From Thermoplasmata archaeon (GTDB lineage: Archaea; Thermoplasmatota; Thermoplasmata; Thermoplasmatales; Thermoplasmataceae), in the NCBI GenBank assembly GCA_021806345.1, contig JAJZXP010000324.1, positions 1-16,712 on the forward strand: DNA of 16,712 nucleotides, in the 5' to 3' direction. Positions 1-6,881 of this stretch are shown here, piece after piece. Position 1 is the stretch's first letter. Every line of letters begins with the position of its first letter. The notes beneath the pieces were generated by a model, which saw only the letters and a list, made by a program, of their open reading frames with translations, was not told where the DNA came from and made no database searches. Made by a program: the position numbers and the translations under genes.

Positions 1-2
1 AA

Positions 3-230
3 AAATACCGCAGAGAACTTGAAATTGCAAAAGCCAAGGCAAATACTAGAAATATTAATATGATAAATCTTGGAAACTCCAAGGGTTCTGGATGGGATAA
101 GGTTGATAAATCAGATACGGGAAAGAATCTGCCTAAACCCACAGAAGTTATAGAATCTTGCCCAGAATGTGGAGCTTATATGCCAGAAGACAGTAAATAT
201 TGCCCGCAATGTGGTTTTAAGATATCATGA
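3..230 (+). CDS. C-terminal part of a zinc-ribbon protein (5' end outside window)
   Basis: The reading frame is open from the window edge to a TGA at 228-230 and gives 75 residues. The visible part starts with a charged, probably helical stretch (KYRRELEIAKAKANTR), then a low-complexity Gly/Asn/Lys linker. It ends in a zinc ribbon with two CPxCG knuckles (CPECG, then CPQCG 11 residues later), the last residues being GFKIS. A short C-terminal zinc ribbon after a flexible linker is common in archaeal membrane-associated or regulatory proteins, so the main domain lies off the window and the function cannot be called. The stop abuts the stop of the convergent membrane-protein gene: the two tails share the hexamer TCATGA (225-230), with no room for a separate terminator. 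Confidence 0.7.
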   Translation, partial: KYRRELEIAKAKANTRNINMINLGNSKGSGWDKVDKSDTGKNLPKPTEVIESCPECGAYMPEDSKYCPQCGFKIS

Positions 231-902
231 TGGTTTGCCATCAATCAAATTCTTTATGAGGATGCTTCCAAGAATTGCTATCATCAGCAATGCCAGAACA
301 TCAATCAACATGTTTGGAACCAGGAACAGAAGTATAATTATAAGCAATATAAAACCGCTTACAGGCTCTTTTTTATAAAATAAATACAGACTGTTGGGGA
401 GTTCTATAAGATTGGTTACGTACCCTTTTTTGTTGTAAATGCTTATGATCACTGAGATCATCGCTGATGCAAAGAAAAGTGGATCAATTATATCCGATCC
501 GATAAAAGGAATTATGGAAAACAGAACATAGATTACGCTGGTGAAGAGTGAAACGAATATTATGGTGAAAATAGCAGAAACCGTATCGGACAAAGTTGTT
601 GAAACTGAAAATTCTTTATTCTCAATCTGGTCTGAGGACGCATAAGATTGCCAGTAAATAGCAAAAATAACGAAGAAAAATGTCAACTCCGTTGTTATAA
701 AGAAATATGCATATGAATCAAGCGTCAGTCCAACGGGAGACAGATTTTGCCTGATTAAAAGATTTGCACTCGAAATTATCACGTCAAATATGTATATTAA
801 AATATATCCAATAATAATGCCAAAAACAAAGGGCAATATTATTCTCGGATTCTTCATTATCAAATATAAAGAAGAATCAAGAGACGCACTCTCGTCAGAC
901 AT
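225..902 (-). CDS. Polytopic membrane protein of unknown function
   Basis: The protein has 225 residues when started at the ATG at 902. An upstream in-frame ATG at 998 would add 32 residues, but a near-perfect TATA box (926-933) lies about 27 bases before the 902 start, which argues for a leaderless mRNA from there. Hydrophobic segments fall at about residues 21-45, 64-86, 106-134, 139-157 and 181-217 (the last long enough for two helices), so five to six membrane helices. Two stretches resemble each other: SSLYLIMKNPRIILP near residue 10 and NSLYLFYKKEPVSGF near residue 170. This suggests an internal duplication of an amphipathic entry helix plus membrane segment. It has no catalytic motif. 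The gene is monocistronic and convergent with the zinc-ribbon gene. Confidence 0.75.
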   Translation of the reverse strand: MSDESASLDSSLYLIMKNPRIILPFVFGIIIGYILIYIFDVIISSANLLIRQNLSPVGLTLDSYAYFFITTELTFFFVIFAIYWQSYASSDQIENKEFSVSTTLSDTVSAIFTIIFVSLFTSVIYVLFSIIPFIGSDIIDPLFFASAMISVIISIYNKKGYVTNLIELPNSLYLFYKKEPVSGFILLIIILLFLVPNMLIDVLALLMIAILGSILIKNLIDGKPS

Positions 903-925
903 TACTGCTTGATGTTTATATGGGA

Positions 926-933
926 TATATAAA
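926..933 (-). promoter_or_regulatory. TATA box for the membrane protein at 902
   Basis: On the minus strand this reads TTTATATA, centred about 27 bases upstream of the ATG at 902. That is the spacing expected when transcription starts at or next to the start codon. It is the evidence for choosing the shorter start. Confidence 0.65.
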
Positions 934-1005
934 TTTCTAATACTGAAGTTTTTACATTTATATAAAATATCAGACGTTTTGTTTGGAATTAACAACAAAA
1001 TAAAC

Positions 1006-1569
1006 TCATTGTTTTATTATTATATTTGATAGATTCTTAAGAACCGTATCTGCGATGCTGTGTGAACAAATAAGGAGAATCTCCCTGTCAAGCCTGTAAA
1101 TTCTCTCAATTTTTATATCCTGTATAGAGAGATATTCCACAACAGTAAATGTAATGCCGGGTACATCTGAACCATGTTCAGGCAACATTATTCTAATGCA
1201 TGCCATATTTCCTACTTTTTCATCCTGAACAATAAATCTGAACTTATTTTTGTATTTGTATGCAAATAGGAATTCTAATGGGGTTTCTGGAAAATGATCA
1301 AGTTCGATTTCTGTGTATCTATATTCCAGAGAGATATTAGATTCCTTCAGGATTTCAGACTGTCTTTCCCAAGAACCTGCATATATTTTCATATCAGAAA
1401 GAATTTTTACAAGTGTGTTGATTTTTACATCCCTGTTGCAGGCATCATCTACAGTTGGTTTAATAGCCCTTGCGAGGCTTGTAAAATTTACAAATCCACT
1501 TCTCATTGCAATAGAATAAAGTGGATTGTTTTCAATGACCCTCTCTACAACATCCTTTATCTTATTCAC
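1006..1569 (-). CDS. ACT-domain protein, probable amino-acid-responsive regulator
   Basis: The protein has 187 residues and starts at a GTG (1567-1569) downstream of an AT-rich TATA-like tract. Residues 1-60 form a helical region with the pattern NPLYSIAMRSGFVNFTSLAR, resembling N-terminal domains of archaeal ACT-containing proteins. Residues about 121-185 look like an ACT fold: an acidic/hydrophobic first strand (MACIRIMLPE), the turn VPGITFTVVEYLSIQDIKI and the following strands. ACT domains bind amino acids and usually control biosynthetic enzymes. The gene lies directly downstream of homoserine kinase and a cystathionine gamma-synthase-type enzyme on the same strand, so sensing threonine or methionine is plausible. 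The family assignment comes from pattern recognition, and the ligand is inferred. Confidence 0.65.
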   Translation of the reverse strand: MNKIKDVVERVIENNPLYSIAMRSGFVNFTSLARAIKPTVDDACNRDVKINTLVKILSDMKIYAGSWERQSEILKESNISLEYRYTEIELDHFPETPLEFLFAYKYKNKFRFIVQDEKVGNMACIRIMLPEHGSDVPGITFTVVEYLSIQDIKIERIYRLDREILLICSHSIADTVLKNLSNIIIKQ

Positions 1570-1582
1570 ACAGTAGCATACC

Positions 1583-1595
1583 TATTATTTATTTA
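1583..1595 (-). promoter_or_regulatory. TATA-like element before the ACT-domain gene
   Basis: The minus strand carries TTAAATAAATAATA, centred about 20-23 bases before the GTG at 1569. It suggests the ACT gene can be transcribed separately from the upstream PLP-enzyme gene, which ends 57 bases away. Confidence 0.4.
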
Positions 1596-1626
1596 AGAAT
1601 CACCATTCTGGCTTACATTTCAAATT

Positions 1627-2739
1627 TCATTTTTCAGATGCTTTCGTTAGATCAGAGAATATTTTTTCAGGGCTTTCAATCCCCACTGAAAGCCTCATAG
1701 TATTAACTGAGATTCCAACCCTATTTCTTTCTTCCTCTGATAAGTTACGGTGTGACATTGTTGTGGGATGTGATATAAGAGAGTTCACGCTTCCAAATGT
1801 ATTTGCAGGTTTTACCAGTTCAAGTTTTTTCATGAATTTGCCCGGTTCATTACATTGTTTAGACAATTCAAAAGTGACAATTCCTGAGCCCCCCAGCAAA
1901 TTTTTTGCTGCAGCTTCCGAATCAGTATGATTTTTATTCATAGGATATACAATATTTTGCGAAAATTTTGCATCTTCCAGCATTTCCGAAATCAACTTAG
2001 CATTATTGTTAATCCTGTCCATTCTCAGGCCCAAAGTCTTTAACCCTCTAATGGCAAGAAAAGCAGTATTTGGATCAAGGGATGTTCCAAGAGTTCTCCT
2101 CGTTGCATCTATTTTATCTATAATGTCTCTATGGCCCGATATTGAGCCTCCAATCAGATCATTATGTCCCGACATAAATTTTGAAAGGCTGTGAATTACA
2201 ATATCTGCACCATGGTTCAGTGGTTCTGAGTTGTAAGGTGTCGAAAGAGTGGAGTCTACAATAAGCATTCCTCCCTTTTCATGAACTATTTCAGCGATCA
2301 ATTCAATGTCATACACCCTGAGCATTGGATTTGAGATCCCTTCAAGAAATACTATCTGGTTCTCTTCAATATTTTTAATGATGTTAACGTTTCCTGGGTC
2401 TGAAACTTTCAGCTGTATTCCCATTTTCAAAAGGAAACTTGTAATAAAATTATATGTTCTTCCAAAGAGATCTGCGGGAATCAATAATTTCTTTCCTTTT
2501 TCAAGCTGTGTGAACAATGTAGTTGATATTGCACCCATTCCAGATGATGTGCATGTAGTCATTTGCGCATCTTCAAACATTGAAATAATTCTGGAAAGTT
2601 CTTCAACTGTTGGATTTGATTCCCTTGAGTATCTATGCTTTTCACCCTCGGGCATCAGGAATGATCCAGTTTGGTATATTGGAAAAGTCAAACTCCATGC
2701 CTGCTTTTCAATAGTTTCACTGAAGAATTTTTCCCTCAA
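1627..2739 (-). CDS. Cystathionine gamma-synthase family PLP enzyme
   Basis: This 370-residue protein is a trans-sulfuration (Cys/Met metabolism) PLP enzyme of normal family length. Visible landmarks are PIYQTGSF near residue 20, YSRESNPT at 37-44 (Tyr and Arg that contact the neighbouring subunit's PLP phosphate), SSGMGA at 65-70, Asp162 in DSTLSTPYN (pyridine nitrogen), the Schiff-base Lys187 in HSLSKFMSGHND, and Arg349 in MRLSVGIE (substrate carboxylate). The family includes cystathionine gamma-synthase, cystathionine gamma-lyase and O-acylhomoserine sulfhydrylase, and sequence alone does not separate them. The start is a TTG at 2739, needed to include the conserved N-terminus, preceded by AGGTG six bases upstream. 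The gene overlaps the end of thrB by 23 bases, so it is probably translationally coupled. Linkage to homoserine kinase suggests O-phosphohomoserine as substrate. Confidence 0.88.
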   Translation of the reverse strand: MREKFFSETIEKQAWSLTFPIYQTGSFLMPEGEKHRYSRESNPTVEELSRIISMFEDAQMTTCTSSGMGAISTTLFTQLEKGKKLLIPADLFGRTYNFITSFLLKMGIQLKVSDPGNVNIIKNIEENQIVFLEGISNPMLRVYDIELIAEIVHEKGGMLIVDSTLSTPYNSEPLNHGADIVIHSLSKFMSGHNDLIGGSISGHRDIIDKIDATRRTLGTSLDPNTAFLAIRGLKTLGLRMDRINNNAKLISEMLEDAKFSQNIVYPMNKNHTDSEAAAKNLLGGSGIVTFELSKQCNEPGKFMKKLELVKPANTFGSVNSLISHPTTMSHRNLSEEERNRVGISVNTMRLSVGIESPEKIFSDLTKASEK

Positions 2740-3649
2740 TCATCACACCTTTCCCTATTTTTCCATTATGTATGGTAAAGTCAAGATTATAACTATCCAT
2801 CACTGAACCTGTTATATCGTCCATTCCATTATTTATTGTTCCATCAGAAATCACAAGAACAGAGGGGCCAGCTCCACTCAAACAAACTCCATAAGCACCC
2901 TCCTCTAAAATTCCTTTTTTAAGATCTGTATAATAAGGATACATTTTTTCTCTTGCTTTTTCAACTATGGGATCATTCATACCTGATCTTATGAGTTTCT
3001 CATCTTCATTAATTATGCCTGCGATTAGAGATGCAAGATATCTGGAACCATGAATATGGGTTTTTAATTGTATAGTTTCAGGCAGCAATTCTCTTAAAGC
3101 AAGGGTTTTTTTCTCAATCTCAATCTTTGGCATTATAACTGTAAAACTAAATTTTGTTTCATTTCTGAGGTTAATTGCATGGATTGGATCAAATGATGTG
3201 ATCATTGTATAACCACCACATATGCTTGCAGCAACGTTGTCGAAATGGGGAGTTCCAGAGGCAGCTGTTTCTCCAATTCCGGCAAAATAAATCTTTTCAT
3301 CCTGACTCATGTTAATGCCAAAAAGAGAATCAAGAGCACATACAGCAGCTGAGGAGGAGGCACCACTGCTTCCAAGCCCAAAACCTGACGGGATAGATTT
3401 TTCAATTCGAATGGAAATGCTTTCTTTTATCCTGTAGTGTTCTAATACATTCAAGGCAGATAGCCCTGCACTGTTTAGTCTTGGATCTTTTGGAACATTG
3501 TTCCCTATTATTTCTACTGCCGAATTGTTTCCAGGTTCTATCTTTACTGTTACACTTTCAGAGAAAATATCCAAACTCAGGCCTAAGATATCAAACCCGG
3601 GGCCAAGGTTGGCAGAAGAACAGGATACTTCAGCCTTAGCACATTCCAT
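2717..3649 (-). CDS. thrB: Homoserine kinase
   Basis: This is a GHMP-superfamily kinase of 310 residues, the usual length for homoserine kinase. It phosphorylates homoserine with ATP to give O-phosphohomoserine, the precursor of threonine. Motif 1 is SSANLGPGFDILGL (11-24). The ATP-binding motif 2 is PSGFGLGSSGASS (87-99). The HFDN of GTPHFDNVAAS lies at 135-138, and motif 3, SGAGPSV, at 258-264. The GTPHxDNVAAS stretch separates homoserine kinase from mevalonate-type relatives. The start is an ATG at 3649, with an AT-rich TATA tract about 30 bases upstream (3675-3690), so the leader is only a few bases long. It is the first gene of the thrB-PLP enzyme pair, overlapping the latter by 23 bases. 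No threonine synthase or homoserine dehydrogenase is in the window. Confidence 0.92.
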   Translation of the reverse strand: MECAKAEVSCSSANLGPGFDILGLSLDIFSESVTVKIEPGNNSAVEIIGNNVPKDPRLNSAGLSALNVLEHYRIKESISIRIEKSIPSGFGLGSSGASSSAAVCALDSLFGINMSQDEKIYFAGIGETAASGTPHFDNVAASICGGYTMITSFDPIHAINLRNETKFSFTVIMPKIEIEKKTLALRELLPETIQLKTHIHGSRYLASLIAGIINEDEKLIRSGMNDPIVEKAREKMYPYYTDLKKGILEEGAYGVCLSGAGPSVLVISDGTINNGMDDITGSVMDSYNLDFTIHNGKIGKGVMIEGKILQ

Positions 3650-3674
3650 TTTTTGAAATTGAACAGTGCTAAAA

Positions 3675-3690
3675 ATTATTTATTTAATAA
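3675..3690 (-). promoter_or_regulatory. TATA region for thrB
   Basis: A run made only of A and T bases (ATTATTTATTTAATAA on the plus strand) lies 26-41 bases upstream of the thrB ATG. It is the only good core-promoter candidate in the gap between thrB and the helicase gene. Confidence 0.45.
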
Positions 3691-3752
3691 ATTATGATTG
3701 GAAGGTATTTTTTGGTGAAAAGTTAATGACTGCATAAGAAACTATTTTCGAT

Positions 3753-6479
3753 TTATAAGCTTATTCCAGTCTCTTTTTTAACTTCTTTAATAAATGCTTT
3801 GAAAACCTCACTTTCTGCCGGTGTATTTATAATATCTCTTATGAAGGAATCAGGAGAGTTCCTGTAACCAACGAAATTTTTGACATATCCTTCAATGTTC
3901 ACCAATGCTCTGATCTGAATTACTGGTTGTATCCTGTCGTTTTTCCAGTACCTCCTGCCAATGTTAATTTTCTCATCTCTCAGTGAAAGATAAGCAATTT
4001 CTGTTTCCACACGATCCAGTTCAATTCCAAACTCCAGGGAATAAAGTTTAGAATAAAGTGCAAGCTGGTCCACATAACGAGAATCGATTTTTTTGGAAGT
4101 TTTAAAATCGACGAGAACATGTTTTTCAACAGTGCCATCCAAATATGTATACACGCCGTCAATCTTCCCGGTCAATGTTAATCCTTCATTGATTGAAGGG
4201 AAAACCATGGGGAGATTCTTCTTGACAGAAAGTTCAGAATATTTCCATTCACCGTTGTATGTTTTGTGTACAAATTCATCATATTCCATAAAATTTTTCC
4301 AGGTTAAAATTCCATCATCATCCAGAAGCATGTCCGGTTTTTTCTTCTTAGTGATGTATGTTTCGATCATTTCATGGATTGAGGTGCCAAATATCATTGA
4401 AGAACTGCTGTATCTAATGCCGAGGATGTATGTAATGATGAAATCTTCCAGTGATTTGGGTGTGATCTTTGTCATCATAGTATAACTGAGATTCTGGAAT
4501 TTCTTCATCTTATTCTTAATGTTGTTTATCAGCCACTGATCCTCAGGCACTTCCACTGTGGGGGCCATCTTGTTCATTGGAACAAACTCACTTTTTTCCT
4601 GTGGTTTATTCTGGTATTCAACCCTGTTAGCAAACTTGGATGAATATCGCAAGGCCCATTTCTCTGAAGTGATTATTGATAAGGTTTTCTTAGCTCTTGT
4701 AATAGCTACAAAGTCAATTCTATTCTCCTCTCCTCCCTTATCAATAGAGCTATATGAAAATGAAAATTGCGAAAGGGCAAGTTCAACCATAAGATCAATG
4801 GGACTCTTCCTTTCTCCATTTGAGTATTTAGGCATATAGACAACATGGTCAAATTCAAGTCCTTTAGCCTTATGGGCAGTCAAAAGGGTAATTCTTGAAT
4901 CTTCTTCTGCGAAATCCTCAGTGGAATTTCCCTGAATTATATAGTTAATGAAATCCTGGAATCCCCTGAAATATTCTTTTCCTTCAAAATTCCTATAATA
5001 TCTAATTGTTGAGTTAATATCGTTTGAAGTTTCAAAAGCTTCTCTGGAAAACTCAATGCTTTTTGGCAAAATCCATTCTTTAAACAGACCCTCAATAGAT
5101 TTAACATCCTTTCCAAAATTTTTCTTCAATAACTTCAGATGATCCGGAAGCATTTCTGAAATATCTCCTGAAGCAGTTCTCAACTCATCTGCAAGCCTGA
5201 CCGCATCTTTGAAATCGATCTTGGCAAATGGAGTATATAGCATAGGGATTACAGAAGCTGAATCATTGAATACTATCCCTCTGACAAATCTCTCAATATG
5301 TTCATTCCAGGTATCTGAAACACCTGAACCTGAAAGCTTTGTGTGATTCAAGGATAGTTGTGTAAGAAGTTTCGACAGGTTTTCCGCTTGGGCATTTGTT
5401 CTTGTAATAATGCCTATAGTTTCTTTTTCACCGGAATTAGATAGAATGCTCTGTACCTGTCTGATAACTGCATCAGGGACTTCACTGTCTTTTTTTAGGA
5501 CAATCAGATCAACTTTACCTGAATCTAATTTATTAATGCTAGACATTTTATTCAATTCTGCCCCAACATCTTTATTACTTGCATTATTGAAAAATTCTAT
5601 AGCAAAATTACTTATATTCTCTGGCAACCTATATGTATCAACGATTTCTTTTTTTACGAATTCAGGATTATTGATGTATGAGTTAAAAGACTCTGTATTT
5701 CCACCCTGGAAACCAAAAATTGCCTGCTTCTTGTCGCCCACTAAAAAGAATTTCTCGCCTGATTTTGAAATAAGTTCTCTTTCAAGCTCACTTATGTCCT
5801 GCACTTCATCCACATATACATAAGGATACTTTTTAAAGCCATCTTCCATTATTTCTATGGCCTTAACTATATAGTCATTATAGTCCAAATAATTTTTAGC
5901 CTTGATATTCTCGTAATCCTTATAAATTTCAAAAAATTTCTGAGCAAAGATTATCATTTCCTCAAGTTTGTAATCCTTGAGGCCCTGGTTTTTACTATAC
6001 ATTTGATTGATTTCATCCCGTATTCTATTCACGTCAATTTTCTCTGGATATATTCCATAACTTTTTAGCAGTTTAAGGCCGTTTGTTATTCCACCAACCC
6101 CAATACCTCCCGGATATGGCTTAATATAATATTCAGGCGAATAGTTTGTCAGTTTTCTGGTCTCCATTGAACAATATATTATGTATCTCATGAATCTTTC
6201 AGGGAGGGTTTCGATGATTTTGTATTTCCGTGTGATTAAGGATAATGCAAATGAGTGAAAAGTCTGAACTTCAGGAACTTCATAATTCTTATTCGCGTTA
6301 AAAATTTTCTTTCTGATTCTCTCTTCCATTTCCCCCATAGCTTTCCTCGTGAATGTGAGGCATAAAATATCACTGCTTTTTACACCACTGTCAAGCAATG
6401 ATAGTATGGAGTCGGCCAAATATTCCGTTTTTCCTGAACCGGGATTAGCAGAAACAATGAGGTTAGAATTATTATTCAT
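3753..6479 (-). CDS. UvrD/Rep-family helicase fused to a RecB-like PD-(D/E)XK nuclease
   Basis: With the ATG at 6479 the protein has 908 residues. An ATG at 6521 would add 14, but the AT-rich box at 6506-6515 fits the 6479 start better. Superfamily 1A helicase motifs appear in order: Walker A ANPGSGKT (11-18), Ia LTFTRKAMGEMEERIR, II DEVQD (224-228), III GDKKQAIFGFQGG (248-260), V TAHKAKGLEFD (about 534-544) and VI ITRAKKTL. The C-terminal ~220 residues form a RecB-type nuclease: FGTSIHEMIE (His702), GKIDGV (Asp774), VDFKTSK (Asp791, Lys793) and DQLALY (Gln805). The cysteines of AddB-type iron-sulfur nucleases are missing. This layout resembles bacterial AddA and points to ATP-driven DNA unwinding with end processing in recombination or repair. 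There is no AddB- or RecC-like partner beside it. Confidence 0.88.
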   Translation of the reverse strand: MNNNSNLIVSANPGSGKTEYLADSILSLLDSGVKSSDILCLTFTRKAMGEMEERIRKKIFNANKNYEVPEVQTFHSFALSLITRKYKIIETLPERFMRYIIYCSMETRKLTNYSPEYYIKPYPGGIGVGGITNGLKLLKSYGIYPEKIDVNRIRDEINQMYSKNQGLKDYKLEEMIIFAQKFFEIYKDYENIKAKNYLDYNDYIVKAIEIMEDGFKKYPYVYVDEVQDISELERELISKSGEKFFLVGDKKQAIFGFQGGNTESFNSYINNPEFVKKEIVDTYRLPENISNFAIEFFNNASNKDVGAELNKMSSINKLDSGKVDLIVLKKDSEVPDAVIRQVQSILSNSGEKETIGIITRTNAQAENLSKLLTQLSLNHTKLSGSGVSDTWNEHIERFVRGIVFNDSASVIPMLYTPFAKIDFKDAVRLADELRTASGDISEMLPDHLKLLKKNFGKDVKSIEGLFKEWILPKSIEFSREAFETSNDINSTIRYYRNFEGKEYFRGFQDFINYIIQGNSTEDFAEEDSRITLLTAHKAKGLEFDHVVYMPKYSNGERKSPIDLMVELALSQFSFSYSSIDKGGEENRIDFVAITRAKKTLSIITSEKWALRYSSKFANRVEYQNKPQEKSEFVPMNKMAPTVEVPEDQWLINNIKNKMKKFQNLSYTMMTKITPKSLEDFIITYILGIRYSSSSMIFGTSIHEMIETYITKKKKPDMLLDDDGILTWKNFMEYDEFVHKTYNGEWKYSELSVKKNLPMVFPSINEGLTLTGKIDGVYTYLDGTVEKHVLVDFKTSKKIDSRYVDQLALYSKLYSLEFGIELDRVETEIAYLSLRDEKINIGRRYWKNDRIQPVIQIRALVNIEGYVKNFVGYRNSPDSFIRDIINTPAESEVFKAFIKEVKKETGISL

Positions 6480-6505
6480 AATAAGTACCATATCTACGAA
6501 TGAAA

Positions 6506-6515
6506 TTAAATAATT
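6506..6515 (-). promoter_or_regulatory. Probable TATA box for the helicase-nuclease gene
   Basis: The minus strand reads AATTATTTAA, centred about 31 bases before the ATG at 6479. The other in-frame ATGs at 6491 and 6521 are too close to this element or upstream of it. Confidence 0.4.
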
Positions 6516-6521
6516 TTTCAT

Positions 6522-6840
6522 TTATACACTGAACAAAAATTACGAAAAAAATTCTTGGGAATGATAGTTATAATGATCTGAACAGGAAACCAAGCGAATA
6601 TTTAGCGTTAAAGATTTATGTGCGAAAGAACAGTATGATTAAGAATAATAGAGAGAATTTTCCCTCGGGCAATGTGTATTAGAACATGATAAATTCTATA
6701 AAAGGTAGGGGATTGAGTAATACCTTTGAATTGTAAGGTGTGTGCCATATTGATGAAGCAGAAACCTCCAATCAATTGCGGTCAAAATCGTGTGTCGGAT
6801 AAATTATAACTTTTAATTTGGAAAGTAGAACCCTATTAGC
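6522..6840. other. Intergenic stretch with an inverted repeat and a possible decayed coding frame
   Basis: This gap separates the divergent helicase and kinase genes. It holds AAAGGTA (6701-6707) and TACCTTT (6721-6727), a 7-bp perfect inverted repeat around a 13-base spacer, just after a TATA-like CTATAAAAGG. One plus-strand frame (about 6561-6680) reads roughly 40 codons without a stop, including NDLNRKPSEYLALKIYV. It has no sensible start, so it could be the residue of a lost gene. A second short frame at about 6754-6810 gives an 18-residue peptide with no recognisable motif. I see no tRNA, no good C/D box pair and no intact gene here. Confidence 0.35.
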
Positions 6841-6843
6841 AAA

Positions 6844-6851
6844 TATAAATA
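6844..6851 (+). promoter_or_regulatory. TATA box for the kinase gene
   Basis: TATAAATA is centred 34 bases before the ATG at 6882 and 22 before a possible TTG at 6870. A start site about 26 bases downstream (near 6873) would exclude the TTG and leave a leader of about 8 bases before the ATG. Confidence 0.55.
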
Positions 6852-6881
6852 TAGAATAAAACATTAAGATTGATTGAGAGA

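Noticed and set aside
2306..2806. 166-codon plus-strand open frame opposite the PLP enzyme and thrB
   Set aside because: It is antisense to two well-supported enzymes, has no promoter or family-like sequence, and its composition is that of a complementary-strand shadow.
5410..5823. 137-codon plus-strand open frame inside the helicase-nuclease gene
   Set aside because: It is antisense to helicase motif II/III coding sequence and has no promoter or recognisable product.
6750..6800. Possible C/D-box RNA (TTGATGA near 6750)
   Set aside because: The box C is imperfect and no CTGA box D follows at a suitable distance.
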